Assembly (NCBI RefSeq): GCF_041949975.1
Contig: NZ_JBHFQG010000012.1
Location: 38,659 to 102,658, forward strand
DNA length: 64,000 bases
Reading direction: 5' to 3'
Origin: Alteribacillus sp041949975
GTDB taxonomy: Bacteria > Bacillota > Bacilli > Bacillales > Marinococcaceae
Below the pieces are notes generated by a model. That model searched no databases. It was not told the DNA's origin and saw nothing but the letters and a program-made list of their open reading frames with translations. Shown here piece after piece: positions 17,595-26,283 of this stretch. A program made the position numbers and the translations under genes. Positions within the stretch are counted from its first letter, which is position 1, and the number at the start of each line of letters is the position of its first letter.

Positions 17595-18383
17595 TTGAGT
17601 AAAAAGTGGATATTAAGCATTGCCCTGGCTGTATCAGTATCAGTAACTGCAGCTTGTGGGGATGAAGAAGCTCAAGAAGGACAAGAAGGTCAAGAAGGAG
17701 AAGGCCAGCAGCAAGAAGAGGGTCAAGAAGGAGAAGCACATGAAGAAACTCCCGAAAAACCGGAAATGCCAGATCCAGACCTTGAAGATATACCTGATGT
17801 AGTAGCAGAGGTAAATGGAGAAGAAATTTCTAAAGATGAATTTGAATCTGTTTATGTTTCTACGCTTAATACCTATGCTATGCAAGGAATGAACATTGAA
17901 GAGCAAGATGATGACGGTGAGATGGAAAAGCAAATTCAAGAACAAACAGTAGAACAGCTTATCGGACAAGAATTATTGATTCAAGAAGCAGATAAGCGGG
18001 AATTGACTGCTTCTGATGAAGAAGTAGAAGAAGAACTCACTTCGTTAAAAGAACAATTTGGCTCCGATGAAGAATTCAAACAAGCACTTGAAAGCGAAAA
18101 TCTTTCAGAAGAAGAGCTTCAAAGTGACATAGAAAAACAAGTAAAAGTAGAGAAATTAGTAGAAGATGAAGCAGGTAATATTGAAGTATCCGAAGACGAA
18201 TTAAAAGAAATGTACGAACAAATGAGTCAAGCACAAGGTGGAGAGGATGGAGAAGAAGGTCCTTCCTTTGAAGAAATGAAACCTCAGCTTGAAGAACAAA
18301 TGAAACAGCAAAAAGAGGGCGAAGAAATCCAGAAATTAGTGGAAGAACTTCGTGAAAGCGGAGATGTCACCGTTAATATTTAA
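17595..18383 (+). CDS. SurA N-terminal-like lipoprotein without a PPIase domain
   Basis: A 262-residue lipoprotein: charged N-terminus, hydrophobic core, then TAAC at about residues 18-21 as a lipobox. A low-complexity linker follows (about residues 22-56), made of repeats like GQEGQEGEGQQQEEGQEG, very acidic. The rest is helical and matches the SurA/PrsA N-terminal chaperone region (VVAEVNGEEISKDEFESVY, then LIGQELLIQEADKR). The parvulin-type isomerase domain of PrsA is absent, so it is probably a chaperone-like extracellular lipoprotein rather than a catalyst. The acidity fits a halophile. The TTG start has AAAGGAG upstream. A terminator follows at 18398. Confidence 0.8.
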   Translation: MSKKWILSIALAVSVSVTAACGDEEAQEGQEGQEGEGQQQEEGQEGEAHEETPEKPEMPDPDLEDIPDVVAEVNGEEISKDEFESVYVSTLNTYAMQGMNIEEQDDDGEMEKQIQEQTVEQLIGQELLIQEADKRELTASDEEVEEELTSLKEQFGSDEEFKQALESENLSEEELQSDIEKQVKVEKLVEDEAGNIEVSEDELKEMYEQMSQAQGGEDGEEGPSFEEMKPQLEEQMKQQKEGEEIQKLVEELRESGDVTVNI

Positions 18384-18397
18384 TTAGCTTACGATCC

Positions 18398-18435
18398 ATC
18401 CGGCAGAAAAAAGCTGCCGGATTTTTTATTTTTAT
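18398..18435 (+). terminator. rho-independent terminator
   Basis: TCCGGCAG (18399-18406) pairs with CTGCCGGA (18414-18421), followed by TTTTTTATTTTT. Confidence 0.9.
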
Positions 18436-18516
18436 GATTGCAGTCCCCGCATTATAAGGTAAAATAAAGACAAAAGTACCAATAAACTGTTCGGTTTATA
18501 TGTGGAGGAGATAATG

Positions 18517-19440
18517 ATGGCACTAACGAATCAATCGGATATATTACTCGAAAGCGGTACAAACGAATTAGAAATCGTCATGTTTCATGTAGGGACTGGG
18601 ATGTTTGGTATTAACGTTTTAAAAGTGAGAGAGATTATCCAGCCTGTTGAAATAACTGAAACTCCTAACAGGCATCAGAATTTAGAAGGTATCATCCGTC
18701 TGCGCGAAGAAGTTATTCCGGTAATTGATCTTGCTAAAGTACTAGGATATCCACCAGCTGACCAACCGGAGCATGATAAATTTATCATAGGGGAATTGAA
18801 TCAGAGAAAGGTGGCTTTTCATGTTCATTCTGTATCACGAATACACCGCATTTCTTGGGAGCAAATAGAAAAACCAGGGGACCTTTCTCAAGGACACGAT
18901 GCTAATACAATAGGTATCGTTAAAATGGACCAGGGGATGGCACTTTTACTCGATTATGAAAAAATTGTCATGGATATTGCTCCAAAAACAGAGATTCAAA
19001 GCATCCAAAAAAATGAAGACCAGGTAAATGATCGTTCTAATAAAAAGCTAATGATCGTAGAAGACTCGCCTGTACTTAGAAAATTACTGGCAGATACGCT
19101 GGAGGAAGCTGGATACACTTCAATAGTAGTGTATCAGGATGGAAAAGAAGCCTGGGACTTCGTTAATGGTCTTGTTAAAACCGAGGATATTGATGCGAGC
19201 GACATCCGTATTCCAGATGCTATTATTACAGATCTTGAAATGCCAAGAATGGACGGCCACCAATTAACTTTAAAAATAAAAGAACATAGTAAGTTGCAGC
19301 ATCTTCCTGTTGTTATTTTTTCTTCTTTAATTACAGAAGATTTATACCACAAAGGAGAACGAGTGGGTGCAGACGCCCAGATCAGCAAGCCTGAAATAAG
19401 TCAGTTAGTCGAAGAAATGGACAAATTAATATTAAACTAA
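18517..19440 (+). CDS. cheV: chemotaxis coupling protein CheV
   Basis: A 307-residue protein with an N-terminal CheW-like domain (residues about 15-155, with the typical FGINVLKVREIIQP and VIPVIDLAKVLGYP blocks) fused to a receiver domain (about 175-305; acidic pocket MIVEDS, phospho-acceptor Asp in IITDLEMPRMDG, conserved Lys in ISKPE). CheV couples chemoreceptors to the CheA kinase and tunes adaptation by its phosphorylation. The ATG at 18517 has GGAGGAG 6 bases upstream; ATG 18514 and GTG 18502 are closer to or overlap the site. It is monocistronic, closed by a bidirectional-type hairpin at 19443. Confidence 0.93.
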   Translation: MALTNQSDILLESGTNELEIVMFHVGTGMFGINVLKVREIIQPVEITETPNRHQNLEGIIRLREEVIPVIDLAKVLGYPPADQPEHDKFIIGELNQRKVAFHVHSVSRIHRISWEQIEKPGDLSQGHDANTIGIVKMDQGMALLLDYEKIVMDIAPKTEIQSIQKNEDQVNDRSNKKLMIVEDSPVLRKLLADTLEEAGYTSIVVYQDGKEAWDFVNGLVKTEDIDASDIRIPDAIITDLEMPRMDGHQLTLKIKEHSKLQHLPVVIFSSLITEDLYHKGERVGADAQISKPEISQLVEEMDKLILN

Positions 19441-19442
19441 GA

Positions 19443-19482
19443 AAAAAAGCTTTAGAAGGGTCTCCTTTTAAAGCTTTTTTGT
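19443..19482 (+). terminator. rho-independent terminator, A/T on both sides
   Basis: AAAAAAGCTTTA (19443-19454) pairs with TAAAGCTTTTTT (19469-19480), with further inner pairing. It has an A run upstream and a T run downstream. Confidence 0.85.
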
Positions 19483-19559
19483 GTCTTATTAGATCATTAC
19501 CAAACCGGACAGAAGGTTCAGCTTTTCTATTTTTTGTTATATAAATTTTCAAAAAATTA

Positions 19560-19588
19560 TTGACTGTGTTATAACACATGTGTATAAT
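19560..19588 (+). promoter_or_regulatory. sigma-A promoter with palindromic spacer
   Basis: TTGACT (19560-19565), a 17-base spacer and TATAAT (19583-19588) make a near-consensus promoter. The spacer contains the palindrome ACACATGTGT, which could be an operator. It is 37 bases upstream of the ATG at 19625. Confidence 0.8.
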
Positions 19589-19624
19589 AATCATTAACAT
19601 ATAACAAAATAGGGAGTGGTTAGA

Positions 19625-19726
19625 ATGAAACAAACAAACAAAAAAACAAATGAGCGTCGTTTTACGCCAAACAAAGAAGAAAAATCTATTTTGCAAATGA
19701 TTAACGACTATTACACAGCCAGATAA
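19625..19726 (+). CDS. small hypothetical protein (33 residues)
   Basis: A 33-residue ORF, beginning MKQTNKKTNERRFTPNKEEK and ending MINDYYTAR. Its reality is supported by a near-perfect sigma-A promoter at 19560-19588, a GGGAG ribosome binding site about 9 bases upstream and a terminator at 19753-19788, which together form a complete small transcription unit. It is strongly basic in the first half. I do not recognise a family. It is too short for most gene finders and could instead be a leader for a regulatory RNA. Confidence 0.6.
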   Translation: MKQTNKKTNERRFTPNKEEKSILQMINDYYTAR

Positions 19727-19752
19727 TTAAAAATAGACCTCTATCTACTCCT

Positions 19753-19788
19753 TACAATAGCGGGAAGCAGCCGTTATTGTATTTTTTT
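19753..19788 (+). terminator. rho-independent terminator
   Basis: TACAATAGCGG (19753-19763) pairs with CCGTTATTGTA (19771-19781) with one G-U pair, followed by seven T. Confidence 0.85.
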
Positions 19789-19936
19789 CACCCATTAACT
19801 AATACAGTATGTCCTTCGAATTGTATTTTTTTGATCTGTTTTAATACAACCTCTCGCGAAAATATTTTGAATATTCTCGTTTCGTGGAGTATAATATATA
19901 ATAAGCAATAAAATTCACGGAGGGGAGACGATCTTA

Positions 19937-20083
19937 ATGAAGGAAATAGATCGCATCAACCTCATAAAAGAATTAGAAGAACTTTGCGGTATACCGCACG
20001 CTTTACTCGTCAGACTTAATAATGAAGAAATTAAAAAGCTGTATGACGAGAGAGTACAAGACCGAGTCACATCCACCAATTAA
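19937..20083 (+). CDS. small hypothetical protein (48 residues)
   Basis: A 48-residue ORF starting MKEIDRINLIKELEELCGIP, charged and probably helical, with one Cys and no membrane segment. A purine-rich site (CGGAGGGGAG) lies about 10 bases before the ATG, and a hairpin terminator starts 26 bases after the stop, so it forms its own small transcription unit between cheV and mrfA. I do not recognise the family with confidence; the size and the ELEELCGI...NNEEIKKLYDE pattern recall small helical regulators of Bacillus such as the BH0509-type proteins, but this is a weak impression. Confidence 0.6.
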   Translation: MKEIDRINLIKELEELCGIPHALLVRLNNEEIKKLYDERVQDRVTSTN

Positions 20084-20108
20084 TTACAGCATATATGTCG
20101 TGAATTTC

Positions 20109-20137
20109 ACCTGTCGCAGAGGCGGCAGGTTTTTTAT
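20109..20137 (+). terminator. rho-independent terminator
   Basis: CCTGTCGC (20110-20117) pairs with GCGGCAGG (20122-20129), including one G-U, followed by TTTTTTATT. Confidence 0.8.
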
Positions 20138-20275
20138 TATGCCAGAAAACGAAAGTATTGGTGAAGAATCTAAGGCTTTTGCCATAACATTCGCAGGAAA
20201 ACTGGTTTTAATGATTTATTGATTGGAAAACAAACATATATTCGCTAAAATATACATAATAGAGGTGAACAACTA

Positions 20276-22573
20276 ATGCGAAAAAAATCCTTAGAACAAT
20301 TAATAGAATGGATAAAATCAGAAGAATCCATAAAAAATCAAATAGAATACTGGCATACGCTGGAGGAAGAGCCGGCTAAAACCGTTACGTTTCCTACCGA
20401 GCTAGATAAAAGAATTGTAAATGCCCTGCAAAATAGGGGCATTTCTTCTCTCTATACTCATCAGCGATCGGCTTTTGAAAAAAGCGGAGTGGAATATAAA
20501 CATACAGTTTCTGTTACGCCCACAGCCTCTGGTAAAACACTATCCTATAACCTTCCTGTTTTACAATCTATTCTTGACGATAAAAAAAGCAGAGCCCTTT
20601 ATTTGTTTCCGACAAAGGCTCTTGCTCAAGATCAAAAAAGTGAAATCAATGAACTGATTGACGAAATGGAAGCCGATATAAAAAGTTATACGTATGACGG
20701 GGACACGTCCCCAAATATCAGACAGGTCATTCGAAAGGCCGGCCACGTTGTTATTACAAATCCGGATATGCTGCATTCAGCGATTTTGCCTCACCATACA
20801 AAATGGGTCTCTTTATTTGAAAACCTTAAATATATTGTGATAGATGAGCTTCATACGTACCGTGGTGTCTTTGGCAGTCATGTATCCAATGTAATCCGGC
20901 GTTTAAAACGGATTGCTAATTATTACGGAAGTTCGCCTGTGTTTATTTGTACATCTGCCACTATTGCCAATCCAAAAGAGCTTGCTGAAAACCTTATCGG
21001 AGAGAGTTTTCATTTAATTGATAACAACGGGGCGCCCCGGGGACGAAAACACTTTGTTTTTTATAACCCACCTATTGTAAATGAAGCCATGAATATCCGA
21101 AAAGGAGCAACAACCGAAGTATATAAATTAGCTTCGATGTTTTTAAAAGAAAAAATACAAACGATAGTGTTTGCAAAAAGCAGGGTTCGAGTAGAAGTAA
21201 TCTTAAGTCATTTAAAAGAATTAGTTAAAAAAGAAGTCGGCCCTAAATCGATACGTGGGTATAGGGGAGGATACCTCCCGAAACAGAGAAGAGAAATTGA
21301 AAAGGGACTTCGAAACGGAGACGTGATGGGGGTAGTCAGTACTAATGCCCTTGAATTAGGAGTAGATATCGGCCAGCTTCAAGTTTGTATTATGACGGGC
21401 TATCCAGGATCTGTCGCAAGTGCCTGGCAGCAAGCAGGCCGTGCCGGCAGAAGACAGGATGAATCACTAATTCTTATGGTTGCCAGTTCCGCTCCGGTGG
21501 ATCAATACATGATTCAGCAACCAGAGTTCTTTTTAAACCAAACCCCTGAATCAGCGAGAATCCATCCAGACAACCTTATTATTTTAGTGGATCATATTAA
21601 ATGCGCAGCGTTTGAACTCCCTTTTCAAGAAGGTGAGACCTTTGACGGAGTTGAGATAGAAGAAGTGCTTGAATATTTAACGGAAGAACAAGTACTGCAC
21701 CATCGCGGCCATAAGTGGTATTGGATGAATGACGGCTTTCCTGCTCATGGTGTCAGCTTACGCTCTGCTTCCCAGGAAAACGTCGTCATTATTGACCAAA
21801 CGGACATTGCGAATGTAAAAGTTATTGGTGAAATGGACCGCTTCAGCGCGATGACGCTGTTACATGATAAAGCTATTTATTTACACCAAGGTGTGCAATT
21901 TCAAGTGGAAGAACTTGATTGGGAAGAAAAAAAGGCTTATGTCAAAGAAGTACAAGTGGAATATTTCACCGATGCTAATTTGGCTGTCGAATTAAAAGTA
22001 TTAGAGGAAGATAAAAGGACAGAATATCCTTCTTTTGAATCGGCTTTTGGGGACGTCATGGTTAACGCAAAAGCTACGATTTTTAAAAAAATTAAAATGA
22101 CGACCTTTGAAAATATAGGTTCCGGCTCCATTCATCTTCCGGAAGAAGAATTGCACACGAATGCATGCTGGATCAGTTTTCCAGATCATACCGTCAGCCA
22201 ATTTGGAAAAGAACCGTTAGAACAGGCACTAATTGGAATAGCTAATGTACTGCGTCACGTTGCTCCTGTTCATGTGATGTGTGACCAAAGCGATCTCCAT
22301 GTTGTTCCGCAGATGAAAGCCACTCATTCCGAAAAGCCGACCATCTTTTTATATGATCGCTACCCTGGCGGAGTAGGTTTATCTGCAGCGGTGTACAACA
22401 ATTTTCCAGAATTGCTTCAAAACGGTAAAAAACTTATTCAGTCCTGTCCTTGTACGACCGGCTGCCCATCCTGTGTAGGTTCTGATTTAAACCTCGGGGA
22501 AGAAGCAAAATGGCTGACACTTCGGCTTATGCGGCTGTTAGAGGAGGAACAACAGGTTGAAGCTAAAAAATAA
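20276..22573 (+). CDS. mrfA: DNA repair helicase MrfA (YprA)
   Basis: A 765-residue superfamily 2 helicase. The N-terminal RecA lobe has SVTPTASGKTLSY as motif I and a DELH box in YIVIDELHTYRG; SAT (motif III) and the C-lobe motifs GVVSTNALELGVDIG and QQAGRAGRR are intact. The C-terminus carries the DUF1998-like region with four Cys in CPCTTGCPSCVG, a metal site. MrfA with MrfB excises mitomycin-C-type DNA damage in Bacillus independently of UvrABC. It overlaps the next gene, the exonuclease partner, by 17 bases, which supports this assignment. The ATG follows AGAGGTGA. Confidence 0.93.
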   Translation: MRKKSLEQLIEWIKSEESIKNQIEYWHTLEEEPAKTVTFPTELDKRIVNALQNRGISSLYTHQRSAFEKSGVEYKHTVSVTPTASGKTLSYNLPVLQSILDDKKSRALYLFPTKALAQDQKSEINELIDEMEADIKSYTYDGDTSPNIRQVIRKAGHVVITNPDMLHSAILPHHTKWVSLFENLKYIVIDELHTYRGVFGSHVSNVIRRLKRIANYYGSSPVFICTSATIANPKELAENLIGESFHLIDNNGAPRGRKHFVFYNPPIVNEAMNIRKGATTEVYKLASMFLKEKIQTIVFAKSRVRVEVILSHLKELVKKEVGPKSIRGYRGGYLPKQRREIEKGLRNGDVMGVVSTNALELGVDIGQLQVCIMTGYPGSVASAWQQAGRAGRRQDESLILMVASSAPVDQYMIQQPEFFLNQTPESARIHPDNLIILVDHIKCAAFELPFQEGETFDGVEIEEVLEYLTEEQVLHHRGHKWYWMNDGFPAHGVSLRSASQENVVIIDQTDIANVKVIGEMDRFSAMTLLHDKAIYLHQGVQFQVEELDWEEKKAYVKEVQVEYFTDANLAVELKVLEEDKRTEYPSFESAFGDVMVNAKATIFKKIKMTTFENIGSGSIHLPEEELHTNACWISFPDHTVSQFGKEPLEQALIGIANVLRHVAPVHVMCDQSDLHVVPQMKATHSEKPTIFLYDRYPGGVGLSAAVYNNFPELLQNGKKLIQSCPCTTGCPSCVGSDLNLGEEAKWLTLRLMRLLEEEQQVEAKK

Positions 22574-23798
22574 ATTGAATCGCATGAAACACCATTTAGG
22601 GTCTGTAAATCACAGCCAGTCAAATAAAAAAGAAAACATTAATGAACAAGACGGCTGCCAAACTTCAGATATTCCATATGCCAAAGAGTGGGAGAAATTG
22701 AATGCATCTGCTCGCTTTTTAGAAGATCAATACATGGTAAAAAGAGAAGTCATTTATCCGTTTCATCATGCTCATGGCAAATATAGATTAGAGGAGCTGT
22801 ATGACGTGTGGGAAGAGTGGGGAAAAGAAACAGCTTTTCACCCTCTTCACCCTGAGAATCGAAGCCCGGAGGATCTTTTATTTTTTGACACCGAAACAAC
22901 CGGTTTAAACAGCGGAGCAGGCAACATGATTTTTTTGCTCGGCGGAGCCCAGTTTACAAGTGCACATGTAAAAGTGAGTCAATTTTTCCTGCCAGGTCCA
23001 GAAGCCGAAGTGGCTTTATATCACCATTTTTTAAGAGATACGGCTTCTACAAAAAACCTAGTCACATACAATGGAAAAGCTTTTGACTGGCCGCAGCTTA
23101 AAACCAGGCACACTTTTGTAAGAAACGAAGTACCCAAACTTCCTCCATTCGGTCACTTTGATTTACTGCATGCGGCCCGCCGGCTTTTTAAGCACCGGCT
23201 TTCTTCTTGTAAGCTTTCTGTCGTGGAAAAAGAAATATTACAATTCGAGCGTATTGATGATACACCGGGGTATCTGGCACCAATGCTTTATTTTGATTTT
23301 TTAAATGAAAAGCATCCCGAATATATTGAAGGAGTTCTCACTCACAATGAGTGGGATGTACTGTCCTTAATTACACTTTATATCGACCTTTCGAAACGAG
23401 TTCTAAGAAATAGACCTTTCGGAAGAGAAACGTATGAAATAGGAAGATGGTATGCTCAATGCAAAGAATGGGAAAAAGCAAGTTGGTGTTTTGAGAAAGC
23501 ACTGGAAACAATCCAAGAAGAAAGTGATTGGCAGGAAGAGTGCTTGTGTGCACTTGGTTTTGTATATAAAAAGTTAAACCTTGAAACAGATTCAATGGAA
23601 TGTTTTATAAAAGTGGTAGAAAACAATGGGGCAAACGGGGCCGAAGCGGCCATAGAATTAGCTAAATTTTATGAACACCGGAAAAAAGATCCAGAGAAAG
23701 CTCTATCCTTTGTTCTTGAAGCAGTTAAAATAAATGGATATGCAAATCAGGAAATAAACAAAAGAATAATCCGCTTACAACAAAAAATAGGGAAATAG
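22557..23798 (+). CDS. mrfB: repair exonuclease MrfB (YprB)
   Basis: A 413-residue protein. The DEDD-type RNase H fold starts near residue 105 with FFDTETTGLNSGAGN (motif DxE), followed by a central YNGKAFDWPQLKTR block (Asp) and a THNEWDVLSL block (Asp). The last about 130 residues look like TPR repeats (EKASWCFEKALETIQ, DSMECFIKVVENN). MrfB is the metal-dependent nuclease that works with MrfA. The TTG start lies inside mrfA with GGAGGAAC upstream, implying translational coupling. Confidence 0.9.
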   Translation: MKLKNKLNRMKHHLGSVNHSQSNKKENINEQDGCQTSDIPYAKEWEKLNASARFLEDQYMVKREVIYPFHHAHGKYRLEELYDVWEEWGKETAFHPLHPENRSPEDLLFFDTETTGLNSGAGNMIFLLGGAQFTSAHVKVSQFFLPGPEAEVALYHHFLRDTASTKNLVTYNGKAFDWPQLKTRHTFVRNEVPKLPPFGHFDLLHAARRLFKHRLSSCKLSVVEKEILQFERIDDTPGYLAPMLYFDFLNEKHPEYIEGVLTHNEWDVLSLITLYIDLSKRVLRNRPFGRETYEIGRWYAQCKEWEKASWCFEKALETIQEESDWQEECLCALGFVYKKLNLETDSMECFIKVVENNGANGAEAAIELAKFYEHRKKDPEKALSFVLEAVKINGYANQEINKRIIRLQQKIGK

Positions 23799-23976
23799 GA
23801 GAATGTAATATTTCCCGGGCAAGCGCAGAATAGTACGCTTTTAGTAAGAATGTTCCTTTTTTCGACAAAACGAGTAAAACTTAAAGTAATTTAATTAAGT
23901 GATTATGTCGAAAATCCAATTTAAGCAGGGATCCTCTGTCGGTTTCATTCAAAGGCAGAAGAAAGGAGGGGATTTT

Positions 23977-24537
23977 TTGAAAGTACTTGCAGCAACCGGA
24001 TATAAACCTCAGGAAATGGGGATCTTTCAGCCAAATGCCAAAGAAATCACCTATATTAAAAAAACAATTGAAAAGCGATTAATCGGTTTTTTAGAAGAAG
24101 GACTAGAGTGGGTGGTTGTGTCCGGGCAGCTTGGTGTAGAACAATGGACAGCCGAAGTGGTTATAAAATTAAAAATAGAATGGGATGCCTTAAAATTAGC
24201 CGTGCTTCCTCCTTTTCTGGAGCAGGAAAGCATATGGCCTGAACAAGCACAGGAAAGATACCAGCATATTATTAATCAGGCTGATTATTCAGAAGCAATT
24301 TCCAAAAAGAAGTATGATAATCCCGGGAAGCTGCGGGCAAAAAATGATTTTATTATTATGAAAACAGACGCCCTTTTGTTATTGTATTCAGAAGAACAGG
24401 AAGGAACACCGCGTTATTATTTACAGGCAGCAGAACGAAAAGCAGCCAAAGACCACTACCCAATATATTGGATTACTCCAGATGACTTACAGCAGACAGT
24501 CGAGGAAATAGCAGAGGGAATGGACACCTTGGAATAG
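23977..24537 (+). CDS. ypsA: YpsA family protein (SLOG superfamily)
   Basis: A 186-residue protein from a TTG start with AAAGGAGGG 6 bases upstream. The in-frame start at 23899 has no site and would precede this ideal one. ATGYKPQEMGIF opens the Rossmann-like fold, with GQLGVEQW and ALLLLYSEEQEGTPRYY typical of YpsA (DUF1273), a member of the SLOG nucleotide-binding group. In Firmicutes YpsA influences cell division and sits next to gpsB, as it does here. The ligand is unknown. Confidence 0.9.
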   Translation: MKVLAATGYKPQEMGIFQPNAKEITYIKKTIEKRLIGFLEEGLEWVVVSGQLGVEQWTAEVVIKLKIEWDALKLAVLPPFLEQESIWPEQAQERYQHIINQADYSEAISKKKYDNPGKLRAKNDFIIMKTDALLLLYSEEQEGTPRYYLQAAERKAAKDHYPIYWITPDDLQQTVEEIAEGMDTLE

Positions 24538-24650
24538 GAATAGCAATTCAAATTGACTTTTCCCTGAAGTTCTGAAAAAATGAAATACAAATAACGATTT
24601 ATATAACAATGAGCATCTAAACTGAATTGATATTTGGGGTGAACCAAAGC

Positions 24651-24989
24651 ATGCAAAATATTCATTTATCTGCCAAAGAAATTTTAGATAAAGACTTTAA
24701 AAGCAGCATGAAAGGTTATAATAAAGATGAAGTAGATCAATTTCTTGATATGGTTATCCAAGATTATGAAGCATTTGAAGAAAAATTAAGTGAACTTGAA
24801 CGCGCCTTAGAACAATCTAAAAGACAAACAAACAGTGCATCTGGAGAAACAAGGTTCAATAGAGAAAGCCAAGTTTCTGCAACAGAGCAGACTGCTCCTG
24901 CCCAAGCAGCCGGCGGTACAAATTATGATATTTTAAAACGTTTGTCAAACCTCGAAAAAGAGGTGTTTGGCAAAAAATTATATGAATAA
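24651..24989 (+). CDS. gpsB: cell division protein GpsB
   Basis: A 112-residue DivIVA-like protein: lipid-binding N-terminal domain with SAKEILDKDFKSSMKGYNKDEVDQF, a coiled coil (about residues 35-68), a polar linker and a short C-terminal trimerising helix (NYDILKRLSNLEKEVFGKK). GpsB moves PBP1 between septum and side wall and coordinates elongation and division. I use the ATG at 24651, with GGGGTGA upstream; the in-frame ATT-type start at 24627 would add eight unrelated residues. Its last codons overlap the start of a broken nitrilase gene. Confidence 0.95.
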   Translation: MQNIHLSAKEILDKDFKSSMKGYNKDEVDQFLDMVIQDYEAFEEKLSELERALEQSKRQTNSASGETRFNRESQVSATEQTAPAQAAGGTNYDILKRLSNLEKEVFGKKLYE

Positions 24990-25776
24990 TAACTTATACA
25001 AAGTATGCTTAGCCCAGCAATGTTCTATGCATGGGAAAGTGGAAGATAATAAAGAAAGGTGTGCGGATACTGCAAGAAAAGCAGCAGCTGAAGGTGCCGC
25101 TTTATTAGTATTTCCCGAGCTTGTATTAAGATGATACCACGCTGAAAAAGAGGATTTTTATCAACTGGCAGAACCTGCCCGGCCCAACACACCTATAATC
25201 CAATTCTTCCGCACTCTTAGTGCACAAAACAGGAATGGGCATTGTATTTTCTTTTCCAGAAAGAAATGGCAGTAAATTGATATTACCTCCGCATTCATCG
25301 ATGAATCGGAGGAACAGCTTGTTTTGTATCGAAAATCCAAATTATGGGGAGTAGAAAAGAAAATTTTTTCTCCTGGTCCTAAGGATTACAAATCTTTTTC
25401 GTCTCGTTTTGGACGAATTGGCATGTTTATATGTTTTGATATGGAATTTCCTGAACCATCCAGAGAATTAGCAAAAAAAGGAATAGACCTTATCATCTGT
25501 CCTTCTGTCTGGAGCCAATCAGCAAAAACGCGCTGGGAAATCCAGCTGCCGTGCCGTGCATTGGATAATCAATGTTATATAGCTGGTGTTAATACCGTTT
25601 TTAACCAAGCATGCGGCGGTACTCAATGGGTGGACCCTTTTGGCAGGGTAATAAACAAAGCTTCAAAGGATGAGGAAGCACTAATATATGGAGATTTTGA
25701 TAAAAGCCTTTTGGAAAATGCCCGCACATCTATTCCTTATTTAAAAGAAATGAACTTTGACACATCTAAAGAGTGA
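24982..25776 (+). pseudogene. carbon-nitrogen hydrolase (nitrilase family), broken
   Basis: Reading from an ATG that overlaps the gpsB stop, a nitrilase-family protein is recognisable over about 264 codons: the Glu motif ALLVFPELVLR, the Lys region YRKSKLWGVEKKIFSPG, and the Cys motif IGMFICFDMEFPEPSRELA. The frame is broken by a TGA at 25132-25134, and by a pair of compensating shifts: between about 25215 and 25275 the good sequence (GMGIVFSFPERNGSKL) lies in another frame, and the original frame has TAA at 25273. Because shifts accompany the stop, and the TGA sits at a usual Gly (GGA) position, this is decay and not selenocysteine. The 3' part (25324 onward) is open but lacks the catalytic Glu. 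Confidence 0.85.
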
Positions 25777-25811
25777 TTGCTGTATACATGGTTAGGAGGT
25801 AAATACCAGGA

Positions 25812-26222
25812 TTGTTAAAAATATATGTGGACGGTGCCAGTGCTGGAAATCCAGGACCTGCTGGTGCCGGCATTTTTGTAAATAAAGGAAAGGGAAAAAA
25901 TGAGCATTATGCCATACCGCTAGGTCAGATGACGAATCACGAAGCGGAATTTGTAGCGTTAATGGAAGCTTTAAAGATCTGCAAGGAAAATAGTTGGAAT
26001 ATGGTTTCTATCTGTACAGATTCAAAACTCGTAGATGAGGCTGTAGAAAAACGATATACTAAAAAAGCAGCATATAAACCATATCTAACAGAGATTCTAA
26101 AACAGCTTGAAGAATGTGAATTATGTTTTGTAAAATGGATCCCATCGAGTTCAAACCGCTCAGCTGATCAACTGTCCAAAAAAGCGATTCAAAAAAATAA
26201 GTCATCGAATACTTTTCTGTAA
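25812..26222 (+). CDS. ribonuclease HI-like protein (YpdQ/YpeP type)
   Basis: A 136-residue RNase H domain without an extra binding module. The acidic cluster is visible: Asp7 in YVDGASAGNPGPAGAG, Glu in NHEAEFVAL (about residue 43), Asp in CTDSKLV (about 75) and Asp in NRSADQLSKKA near the end. It should cleave RNA in RNA-DNA hybrids, although some Bacillus paralogues of this short type are reported weak or inactive. The TTG start has AGGAGGT about 10 bases upstream. It lies directly before rnpB. Confidence 0.88.
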   Translation: MLKIYVDGASAGNPGPAGAGIFVNKGKGKNEHYAIPLGQMTNHEAEFVALMEALKICKENSWNMVSICTDSKLVDEAVEKRYTKKAAYKPYLTEILKQLEECELCFVKWIPSSSNRSADQLSKKAIQKNKSSNTFL

Positions 26223-26283
26223 CTCTGGGTTGCCAAAACAACCTATTCGCGATATAATAGAATTTGTCACTAAAATGAAGCAT

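Noticed and set aside
24982..25323. TGA at 25132 in the nitrilase gene read as a selenocysteine codon
   Set aside because: A second stop and two compensating frameshifts are present, and the family has Gly, not Cys, at that position; it is a pseudogene.
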